Assembly (NCBI GenBank): GCA_021776885.1
Contig: JAJFFA010000453.1
Coordinates: forward strand, 1 to 6,108
Direction of reading: 5' to 3'
Source of the DNA: Planctomycetota bacterium
GTDB taxonomy: Bacteria > Planctomycetota > UBA1135 > GCA-002686595
DNA: 6,108 nt
Positions 1 to 5,346 of the stretch are shown here, one piece after another. Made by a program: the position numbers and the translations under genes. Under the pieces are notes generated by a model that was given only the letters and a program-made list of their open reading frames with translations, made no database searches and was not told where the DNA came from. How positions within the stretch are numbered: the stretch's first letter is position 1; every line of letters begins with the position of its first letter.

Positions 1-513
1 GTCGGCGAACTCGACGGGCTGGACGCGGGCTTGATCGAGGCCCTGGCGCAGCTCGAGGTCTACTCCCTGGAGCAGCTCGGCGTGGCCTCGGGCGTCGACC
101 TGGCGCGCGGGCTGGGCCTGCCCTTCGCCCAGATCCGACGCATGCAATTCCTGGCGCGGCGCTCGGCCCACGTGGAGCGCCCGACCGCGCCCCGGTACCC
201 CGTCCCCACACCGGCCCGGCACCTGCCGCCCGTGCGCCTGAATGCGCCCACGGCGGGGATCCCGAGCGCGGCCCCGGCGCCGGCGGGTCCCGCCATCGTC
301 GAGGAGCTCGAGCGCAGGGTGAGGGAGCGCCAGGACATCGGACGCGGGGACGCGTCCCGTGACGCGCGGGCCGAGAAGACCCGTGCGGACGCCGCCGCCG
401 AGGACCCGCCCAGCGAGCCTGGGGGCACGGTCCTCGACTGGAACTTCGAGATCCCGCCTCCGCCCGCCCGTGGACCGATCTCGGATGAGGGGGCCAGCGG
501 GCCCTTCGCCTGA
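1..513 (+). CDS. C-terminal part of a helix-hairpin-helix-like protein with a Pro/Ala-rich tail (5' partial)
   Basis: The frame is open from the first base, so the gene starts upstream of the window; 170 residues are visible, ending at TGA 511-513. Residues about 7-54 (LDAGLIEALAQLEVYSLEQL, then GVDLARGLGLPFAQIRRMQF) read as short helices with the 'level, then threshold, then R-rich helix' pattern of helix-hairpin-helix/DUF4332-type segments, which in known proteins often bind nucleic acid or act as small protein-interaction modules. From about residue 58 to 97 the chain is rich in Pro, Ala and Arg and is likely disordered. A short charged helix follows at about 98-112 (IVEELERRVRERQ), then another low-complexity stretch and an acidic, Pro-rich end. 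High G/C at third codon positions supports real coding. The family call is inference from the residue pattern; the function is unknown. The next gene starts 94 bp downstream in the same direction and could be in the same operon. Confidence 0.7.
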   Translation, partial: VGELDGLDAGLIEALAQLEVYSLEQLGVASGVDLARGLGLPFAQIRRMQFLARRSAHVERPTAPRYPVPTPARHLPPVRLNAPTAGIPSAAPAPAGPAIVEELERRVRERQDIGRGDASRDARAEKTRADAAAEDPPSEPGGTVLDWNFEIPPPPARGPISDEGASGPFA

Positions 514-597
514 GCGCGGGGCCTGAACTCGCCGCCCGGGCGGGCGCCGGGCTGCCGCCGGCCCGCTCCCACCGAAACCGGTGCGCTGGGCCATGCT

Positions 598-602
598 AGG
601 AG
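598..602 (+). promoter_or_regulatory. Ribosome binding site AGGAG selecting the ATG at 608
   Basis: AGGAG lies 5 nt before ATG 608. Two other in-frame starts (GTG 581, ATG 593) lie upstream without a comparable site, so this element fixes the start of the exported protein and places its hydrophobic signal segment right at the N-terminus. Confidence 0.65.
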
Positions 603-607
603 CGTCG

Positions 608-1837
608 ATGGCCTGTCTCGCTCTCCTCCTGGCGGCTTCCCTCTCCGCGTCAGCGCCTGCACCCGGCCCGACTGCGCTGAGCGCGCCGGCCCGCCTGGAC
701 GGGGAGTCGGCCTGGGGCCAGGCGCCCGACGGCCGCCGGGGCTTCGGGGACCGTCCCGACCTGGGTCAGGTCGCGCGCCTGTTCCGCGACGCGGAGGGCG
801 AGGACGCCGAGTTCCTCGAGGACCTGACCGGCCTGACGACGGACGTGCGTCTCTTGATCGCCTCGGTCCGGGTGGGCTGGACCCAGCGCGGTTACCTGTC
901 GCTCTTGAAGGGCGACGAGGAAGAGCTCGGGCTGTGCTTCACGCACTGGAAGGTCCTGGCCAGCGGGCCCTTCGATGAACCCTGGAACGAGGACCGAGCT
1001 CTGGTCTTCGCACGCCTGGCGGCGGACGCCCGCGCCTGGGCGCGGCGCAAGCTCCTGGCCGAGGCGGAGGGCGAGCTGGCGGAGCTGCGCGCGGGGCTCG
1101 CGATCCTGCACGGTCACGCGAGCGGGCGGGTGCAGCTGCAGGCGGGCTTCGAGCTCGAGACGGTGACGCGGCGCACGGACCTGGCCGCGGCGCGGGCGCG
1201 CGCCATCCGCTTCGACCTGTCGATCCTGGCCGAGCCGATCTTCGCCCCGCCGGCCTACGGGCCTGTCGTCGAGGACCTGGTGGCGCTGCTCAAGCAGGGC
1301 GACTCGGCCTCCAAGGAGGTCCTGGCCGAGATGATCGAACAGCGCCAGATCCTGGTCGCTCGCATGACCGCCGACCTGCAGACGACGCGCCTGGCCCAGG
1401 CGGCCAAGGCCGACCTGGCGGCGCGCGAACGCGGCCGGCGCCTGGCCATCCGTGCCCTGCGCGAGGTGCGCGTCCTGATGCCTAGCACCCAGGAGGGCAG
1501 CGCGCCGCCGCCGCAGATCGCGGCCATGAAGCAGAGCGATCGCTACCGGCGGGTGATCAGCTCGGGCCTCGAGGGCCTGGCCGGTGACCCCTTCCACCCC
1601 GACCTGAACTTCTTCGTGGGGGAGGGCTACCAGTACATCGAGGGCGAGCTCTACGCGGACGCCTACTACGACCGCTTCCTGGTCCTGCGCGGATACCGCT
1701 ACTACGACTACAGCACCTTCCGCGACCGCAACCTGAGCGCGGACGTCGAGCGCGCGCTCTTCTTCGTCGCGGACTGGGCTGTCAACGGCGACCCGCGCGT
1801 ACGCGACAAGGACGGGGACGGTCAAGTGGACCGCTAG
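608..1837 (+). CDS. Exported helical protein of unknown function with a C-terminal DxDGDGxxD calcium-loop motif
   Basis: The protein has 409 residues. The start at ATG 608 is chosen for its AGGAG site; GTG 581 or ATG 593 would add 9 or 5 residues. Residues 1-16 form a hydrophobic signal peptide (ACLALLLAASLSASA) with an Ala-x-Ala cleavage pattern and no lipobox cysteine in place, so a secreted or periplasmic soluble protein is likely. About 50-290 is largely helical and charged, with Ala/Arg/Glu-rich stretches at about 130-165 and 225-290 that could form coiled coils or helical repeats. A Tyr-rich region follows at about 338-371 (VGEGYQYIEGELYADAYYDR). The last residues, 400-408, are DKDGDGQVD, the ligand spacing of EF-hand, dockerin or thrombospondin-type calcium loops, and the chain stops one residue later. 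I recognise no family over the main body. The gene converges with the thioredoxin gene, 14 bp between stop codons. Confidence 0.8.
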   Translation: MACLALLLAASLSASAPAPGPTALSAPARLDGESAWGQAPDGRRGFGDRPDLGQVARLFRDAEGEDAEFLEDLTGLTTDVRLLIASVRVGWTQRGYLSLLKGDEEELGLCFTHWKVLASGPFDEPWNEDRALVFARLAADARAWARRKLLAEAEGELAELRAGLAILHGHASGRVQLQAGFELETVTRRTDLAAARARAIRFDLSILAEPIFAPPAYGPVVEDLVALLKQGDSASKEVLAEMIEQRQILVARMTADLQTTRLAQAAKADLAARERGRRLAIRALREVRVLMPSTQEGSAPPPQIAAMKQSDRYRRVISSGLEGLAGDPFHPDLNFFVGEGYQYIEGELYADAYYDRFLVLRGYRYYDYSTFRDRNLSADVERALFFVADWAVNGDPRVRDKDGDGQVDR

Positions 1838-1851
1838 GTACTCCCTGGGGC

Positions 1852-2919
1852 TCAGACGTCCGTGCGGAAGTCCTTCAGGCGCTTCTGCAGCTTGGCGTTG
1901 TCCGGGTAGAGCTCGACGGCGCCCTCCAGGGCGCTGAGCGCCTCGGCGACCTTGCCGTTCAGGTGCAGGCAGCGAGCGTAGAGCTCGGCCTGGTTCGCAC
2001 CCTTGTCCCGGGTCCCCTCGGCGGCGGCCAGGGCCAGGGCCTTGTCCGCATCCGTCAGCGAGCCGGCCATGCTCAGCAGGGCGTTGGCGATCGTCGGGCC
2101 GACGTCGGCGCGCTCGTCAGCGGGGCAATGCTTCCAGGCGCTCTGGAACGCGTGGGTGGCCTCGGCCGGCTGCTCGAGCTGGCCGTGGATGTTGGCCAGG
2201 ATCATCCAGCCGCGGGTCGCGACGCTGGGGTGCTTCTCTGCGCTCAAGAAGGCCACCACGGGCGCGGTGTCCAGCTCCTGGGTCCTGCCATAGGCCTGGG
2301 CCATCGCCTGCACCGCGTCGAACAGCTGGATCGTGCGCATGGCCTGGCTGCGGCCCTCCGGGTCGGCGGCCTTGATCGCGTCGAGCTGGACCTTGGCGGC
2401 GCCGGGGTCGCCCAGGGTCTCGAGCTTCTGCGCCAGCTCGAAGCGGGCGTCGAGGTCCTGCGGGTCGGCCGCGATGCGGGTCTCGAGCCCACCGACCGTG
2501 CCCTCGCCGCGCTGCACGCGTTCGATCTCCTTCACGAACCCGTCCGGGGGCAGGTAGCCACCGATCGAGTCCTGCACCACTCCGTCCCCGTTGACGATCA
2601 TCAGCGCGGGGAAGCCCTGCAGGACGAAGCCCTTGGCGACCACGGCTCCCGACTCGCTCTCGGCGTCGATGCTCAGGCAGACCAGGTCCTTCAACACGTC
2701 GCCGACCTCTTGCTGGCTGAACGTGTCGGCGTCCAGGCGCTTGCACCAGCCACACCAGTCGGTCCAGAAGTCGATGAAGATCAGCTTCTTCTCCGCCTTG
2801 GCCTTGGCCAGGGCGTCGGCGTACGAGCCCTCGAACCAGGCCACCTTTCCGCCCCCGAGGGGCGCGGTCGCGGGGGCTGCGGAGGGGGCGAGACTGGCGA
2901 GGAGCAGGGGGATGAGCAT
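1852..2919 (-). CDS. Exported thioredoxin-fold protein with C-terminal TPR-like helical repeats
   Basis: With the start at ATG 2919 the protein has 355 residues. Residues 4-18 (PLLLASLAPSAAPAT) look like a signal peptide core, so it probably acts outside the cytoplasm as a thiol-disulfide oxidoreductase. About 27-135 is a thioredoxin domain of the thioredoxin_7/DsbD-gamma type: FIDFWTDWCGWCK carries the redox pair Cys56 and Cys59, and GFPAL gives the usual cis-proline at 104. About 143-345 is helical, with TPR-like units (for example 'DARFELAQKLETLGDPGAA' near 157-175 and 'YARCLHLNGKVAEALSALEG' near 314-333), probably a protein-binding platform. The start is uncertain: an in-frame ATG at 3024, preceded by TTGAGGGCCGC, would add 35 Pro/Gly-rich residues. 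That version supplies the Arg-Lys pair missing before the hydrophobic core, whereas ATG 2919 has only a weak GGAAG three bases upstream. It is divergent from the aminotransferase gene. Confidence 0.88.
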   Translation of the reverse strand: MLIPLLLASLAPSAAPATAPLGGGKVAWFEGSYADALAKAKAEKKLIFIDFWTDWCGWCKRLDADTFSQQEVGDVLKDLVCLSIDAESESGAVVAKGFVLQGFPALMIVNGDGVVQDSIGGYLPPDGFVKEIERVQRGEGTVGGLETRIAADPQDLDARFELAQKLETLGDPGAAKVQLDAIKAADPEGRSQAMRTIQLFDAVQAMAQAYGRTQELDTAPVVAFLSAEKHPSVATRGWMILANIHGQLEQPAEATHAFQSAWKHCPADERADVGPTIANALLSMAGSLTDADKALALAAAEGTRDKGANQAELYARCLHLNGKVAEALSALEGAVELYPDNAKLQKRLKDFRTDV

Positions 2920-2959
2920 GGGCTTCCGGGCGTTCTGGGCCCCGAGCGGGCCTCGGTCA

Positions 2960-2983
2960 GGGGGCGGGGTGTGGGGAGCGGGG
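2960..2983 (+). other. Canonical G-quadruplex motif in the divergent intergenic region
   Basis: Four G tracts of 5, 4, 4 and 4 bases are separated by loops C, TGT and AGC (1, 3 and 3 nt). This satisfies the strict four-tract G-quadruplex pattern with short loops, which favours a stable fold. The G-rich strand is +, so it is the template strand for the thioredoxin gene (41-64 bp upstream of ATG 2919) and lies more than 100 bp upstream of the -10 box of the aminotransferase gene. Folding is established for such motifs in vitro; a role here is inference, and a chance origin is possible in DNA this GC-rich. Confidence 0.65.
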
Positions 2984-3088
2984 TCGCTGGACTGTAGCCC
3001 GCCCAGGGGGACGGTCCAGGCCATGCGGCCCTCAACTGGGCTTTTCTTGCAGGATCGCTACCTACTCCGGCCGCACGCGCGCGGGCCG

Positions 3089-3094
3089 TATACT
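3089..3094 (+). promoter_or_regulatory. Candidate -10 box TATACT for the aminotransferase gene
   Basis: TATACT matches five of six bases of the sigma-70 -10 consensus and stands out in otherwise GC-rich DNA. It would give a transcript starting near 3101 and a leader of about 40 nt before ATG 3142. No good -35 hexamer is found 16-18 bp upstream (TCCGGC-like sequence there), so it may need an activator, or may not be a promoter. Confidence 0.4.
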
Positions 3095-3141
3095 GCTTCG
3101 CCACCCCGCGCCCGGGGAGGGCCCTGCCCCGAGATCCGGAG

Positions 3142-4392
3142 ATGCCGTTGAGTTCTTCCATCCTGACCCCTGGCCGAATGACGAGCCTGATCCCCGCCTC
3201 GACCGGACGCCCCGCCGACGATCCGATCTTCGCGCTCAACGCGGAGGCGCAACGTCGCGCGGCCCTGGGCGAGAAGGTGATCAACGCCTCCCTGGGGGCA
3301 CTGATGCAGGACGACGGCCAGCTGGCCGTCATGCCCGCCGTGCACGCCGCCATGCGTGCCGTGGACCCCACCCGCGCTTCGGCCTACGCGCCCATCGCCG
3401 GGGACACGCCGTTCCTCGAGGCAGTGGTGCGCGACGTGTTCGAGGGCACGCCCTTCGTCGACCAGTCCGTCTGCGTGGCCACGGCCGGCGGCACCGGCGC
3501 CGTGCACCACGCGGTGGTGAACTTCCTCGAGGAGGGTCAGGCGCTGTACACCAGCGACTACTTCTGGGGCCCGTACAAGATCATCGCCAACCACACGCGG
3601 CGCGCCGTCGAGACGTTTCCGATGTTCGACGGGGCCGGCCGCTTCAACGTGCAGGCCTTCGAGTCGGGGCTCGAAGCCCTGCTGCAGCGCCAGGGACGCG
3701 CCCTGGTCATCCTCAACTTCCCTTGCCACAACCCGACCGGCTACTCCCTCGACGAGGCCGAGTGGCGCGCCGTCGCGGCGGCCCTCGAGCGCGTCGGAGC
3801 CAAGGCTCCGGTGACCCTCCTGGTCGACTTCGCCTACGCACGCTACGGCAAGCCCGGCTCGACACGCTGGCCCGAGTGGATCGGGAACCTGCCCGCCAGT
3901 GTCACCCTGCTCGTGGCCTGGAGCGCGTCCAAGTCCTTTGCCCAGTACGGTTCGCGGGTCGGTGCTCTGATCGCGGTCACGCCGGACGAAGAGCTGCGCC
4001 GGCAGGTCGGCAACGCCCTCTCGTACTCCTGCCGCGGGACGTGGTCGAACTGCAACCATCTCGGCCTGCTCGCCATCGCGAACCTGCTCCAGGATCCGGA
4101 GCAGCGAGCGGCGGCCGACGCCGACCGGGCCAAGCTGAAAGCCCTGATCGACCAGCGTGTCGAGCGCTTCAACGCCTGCGCAGAGCGCCTCGGATTGCGC
4201 ACGCCGCGCTACGAGGGCGGCTTCTTCGTGGCGGTCTTCAGTGCGGACGCCGCCGAGACCCAGCGCCGGGCTCAGGAGCAGGGCGTCTTCGTCGTGCCCC
4301 TTTCGGGCGCGGTGCGCGTGGCCCTGTGCTCCACGGCGCTGGACGATGTCGAGCCCCTGGCCGAGGTCCTGGCGCGCACGGTAACCGAGTAG
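3142..4392 (+). CDS. PLP-dependent class I aminotransferase, aspartate/aromatic aminotransferase-like
   Basis: The protein has 416 residues, close to the usual 390-430 for fold-type I aminotransferases, and is likely cytoplasmic. Key positions recognisable by comparison with aspartate aminotransferase are: ATAGGTGAVHHA (113-124) for the phosphate cup; Trp142 in YFWGPY, stacking on the PLP ring; NFPCHNPTG (192-200) with Asn197; LVDFAYARY (227-235) with Asp229 and Tyr232; SASKSFAQYGSRVGAL (261-276) with PLP-binding Lys264 and phosphate-binding Arg272; and Arg392 in AVRVALC for the substrate alpha-carboxylate. CRGTWSN (297-303) matches the RxxxSN motif whose Arg contacts the side-chain carboxylate in aspartate aminotransferases, suggesting Arg298 selects dicarboxylic substrates. 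The following Pro-Pro of that family is Cys-Asn here. Exact substrate is unresolved. Start choice: GGAG abuts ATG 3142 and is better spaced (6 nt) for an in-frame TTG at 3148; ATG 3178 is a further option. Confidence 0.92.
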   Translation: MPLSSSILTPGRMTSLIPASTGRPADDPIFALNAEAQRRAALGEKVINASLGALMQDDGQLAVMPAVHAAMRAVDPTRASAYAPIAGDTPFLEAVVRDVFEGTPFVDQSVCVATAGGTGAVHHAVVNFLEEGQALYTSDYFWGPYKIIANHTRRAVETFPMFDGAGRFNVQAFESGLEALLQRQGRALVILNFPCHNPTGYSLDEAEWRAVAAALERVGAKAPVTLLVDFAYARYGKPGSTRWPEWIGNLPASVTLLVAWSASKSFAQYGSRVGALIAVTPDEELRRQVGNALSYSCRGTWSNCNHLGLLAIANLLQDPEQRAAADADRAKLKALIDQRVERFNACAERLGLRTPRYEGGFFVAVFSADAAETQRRAQEQGVFVVPLSGAVRVALCSTALDDVEPLAEVLARTVTE

Positions 4393-4444
4393 CTCGAGCC
4401 AGGGACGGTTTGGACTTCGACCAGGGATCAGACGCTGACACGGA

Positions 4445-4504
4445 CGGCCCGCAGGCCGGCCAGGACGACGAGCTCCGGGCTGGGGCCCGCGCGCCGCAAG
4501 GCGC
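4445..4504 (+). promoter_or_regulatory. Leader with three short GC hairpins upstream of the phosphoribosyltransferase gene
   Basis: In the 128-bp gap after the aminotransferase stop, three perfect 5-bp stems with 4-nt loops can be drawn. They are CGGCC-CGCA-GGCCG at 4445-4458, CGGGC-TGGG-GCCCG at 4476-4489, and GCGCC-GCAA-GGCGC at 4491-4504. The last has a GNRA-type loop and ends 5 nt before the Shine-Dalgarno sequence. No run of T follows any stem, so they are not simple intrinsic terminators. They could shape ribosome access or mRNA stability, or be chance pairings in GC-rich sequence. If translation starts at TTG 4410 this stretch is coding instead. Confidence 0.3.
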
Positions 4505-4509
4505 AGAAG

Positions 4510-4515
4510 AGGAGG
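4510..4515 (+). promoter_or_regulatory. Strong Shine-Dalgarno AGGAGG selecting GTG 4521
   Basis: AGGAGG within AAGAGGAGGGAC lies 5 nt before GTG 4521, in frame with the conserved phosphoribosyltransferase sequence. This supports the GTG start over the upstream in-frame TTG at 4410, which has only a partial site (AGGGA, 4 nt away). That start would add an acidic, low-complexity extension with poorer third-position G/C. Confidence 0.75.
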
Positions 4516-4520
4516 GACGT

Positions 4521-5315
4521 GTGGATTGGGAGCTCGAGCATCGTTACGGACCCCGCGTGCACATCCTCGACGACGCCTGGTTGTTGACGGCCCTGGCACG
4601 CATCTCCGCCCCCGACACGCCCCACCCGCAGCTGCTGTCGCTGTTGCGCTCGGTCTACCGCGACCTGACCGTCGCCGTGGCGGGACGCGAGCTGCCGACC
4701 ACCGGCGCCGAGATTCCGACGCGCATGGCCGCGGTGCACCCCGGCGAGGGCGTCTGGCGCGGTGAGGTCCTCGACCCCGCGGCGCCGGTCGTGGTGGTCG
4801 ACATCGTGCGCGGCGGGATCGTGCCCTCGCAGGTCTGCTTCGAGCAGCTGGCCGATGTGCTGCCCATCGAGTCGGTGCGCCTGGACCACCTGACCGTCGA
4901 GCGCGTCACGGATGCCGACGAGCGCGTCACCGGCGTCGACCTCTCGGGCAGCAAGATCGGCGGCTCGATCGAGGGGGCGACCTTGCTCGTCCCCGACCCG
5001 ATGGGGGCGACGGGCTCGACGATGCTGCGCGTCCTCGAGCACTACCGCGCGCACTACGGCAACCCGCGGCGCGTGGTCCTGATGCCGATGATCGCCACGC
5101 CCGAGTTCCTGCGCGCCGTCCTCGAGGGCACCCAGCACGCCGTGGTGTATACGGCGCGCCTCGACCGCGGGCTCTCGAGCCCGGAGGTCCTGTCCAGCGT
5201 GCCGGGAACCCACTGGGACGAGGAGCGCGGGCTCGACGACAAGAGCTACATCGTCCCCGGGGCCGGGGGCATGGGCGAGGTGATCAACAACGCCTGGTGC
5301 GTCGGCCCCGAGTAG
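4521..5315 (+). CDS. upp: Uracil phosphoribosyltransferase family protein (divergent, long form)
   Basis: The protein has 264 residues from GTG 4521, longer than the usual 205-215 for bacterial uracil phosphoribosyltransferase. The family converts uracil plus PRPP to UMP and pyrophosphate in pyrimidine salvage. Visible family features: VVDIVRGGIVPSQ (92-104), corresponding to the 'LRAGL' strand and loop; LLVPDPMGATGSTM (155-168), the PRPP-binding loop equivalent to DPMLATGGS; VVYTARLDRGL (208-218), equivalent to 'YTASIDQGL'; and SYIVPGAGGMGE (242-253), the uracil-binding YI(I/V)PGxGxxG segment. Between Arg-Gly-Leu 218 and Tyr243 there is about 20 residues of extra sequence compared with the short enzymes. 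The 'RAG' motif reads RGG and the usual KLP-type motif is not evident, so this is a distinct subfamily and its substrate could differ. It may be co-transcribed with the aminotransferase 128 bp upstream; it converges with a methyltransferase gene 31 bp downstream. Confidence 0.87.
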   Translation: MDWELEHRYGPRVHILDDAWLLTALARISAPDTPHPQLLSLLRSVYRDLTVAVAGRELPTTGAEIPTRMAAVHPGEGVWRGEVLDPAAPVVVVDIVRGGIVPSQVCFEQLADVLPIESVRLDHLTVERVTDADERVTGVDLSGSKIGGSIEGATLLVPDPMGATGSTMLRVLEHYRAHYGNPRRVVLMPMIATPEFLRAVLEGTQHAVVYTARLDRGLSSPEVLSSVPGTHWDEERGLDDKSYIVPGAGGMGEVINNAWCVGPE

Positions 5316-5346
5316 CCGCCCGGATTGGCCACCGCGAGTCGTCGCC

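Larger units (their letters stand above)
2920..3141. other. Divergent intergenic region between the thioredoxin and aminotransferase genes
   Basis: This 222-bp gap must hold the promoters for both divergent genes. It contains a G-quadruplex motif near the thioredoxin side, the only AT-richer patch of the window (roughly 3040-3062, ACTGGGCTTTTCTTGCAGGA and following), and a TATACT box at 3089-3094. CGGCC at 3068-3072 and GGCCG at 3084-3088 form an inverted repeat just upstream of that box, which could be an operator half-site pair or chance in GC-rich DNA. If the thioredoxin gene starts at ATG 3024 instead of 2919, the left 105 bp are coding and the true gap is 117 bp. Confidence 0.6.

Noticed and set aside
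548..565. CGGGC/GCCCG hairpin between the first two genes as a terminator
   Set aside because: Only a 5-bp stem with an 8-nt loop and no T-run; many equivalent pairings exist in this GC-rich gap.
60..662. 200-codon minus-strand open frame at the left end
   Set aside because: It runs through the biased plus-strand frame of the first gene, its intergenic gap and the next signal peptide; the product is Arg/Ala/Ser/Pro-rich low complexity.
650..1825. 391-codon minus-strand open frame opposite the exported protein gene
   Set aside because: The plus-strand frame has a good ribosome site, signal peptide and strong codon bias; the antisense product is compositionally odd and shows no domain.
2991..2996. 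TACAGT on the minus strand as a -10 box for the thioredoxin gene
   Set aside because: Only four of six bases match and no -35-like hexamer lies at suitable spacing; it may even be coding if ATG 3024 is the start.
1963..2997. 344-codon plus-strand open frame opposite the thioredoxin gene
   Set aside because: The minus-strand frame carries the WCGWC thioredoxin active site and the cis-Pro; the plus frame is a Gly/Leu/Val/Arg-rich shadow.
3723..4520. Long in-frame upstream extension of the phosphoribosyltransferase frame through the aminotransferase gene
   Set aside because: It overlaps the aminotransferase in another frame, yields Arg/Gly/Pro-rich sequence, and the AGGAGG plus GTG at 4521 gives a natural start just before the conserved domain.
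3058..4599. 513-codon open frame on the minus strand opposite the aminotransferase gene
   Set aside because: The plus strand encodes clear aminotransferase motifs. The antisense product is Arg/Gly/His-rich without recognisable domains, as expected for stop-poor antisense frames in GC-rich DNA.
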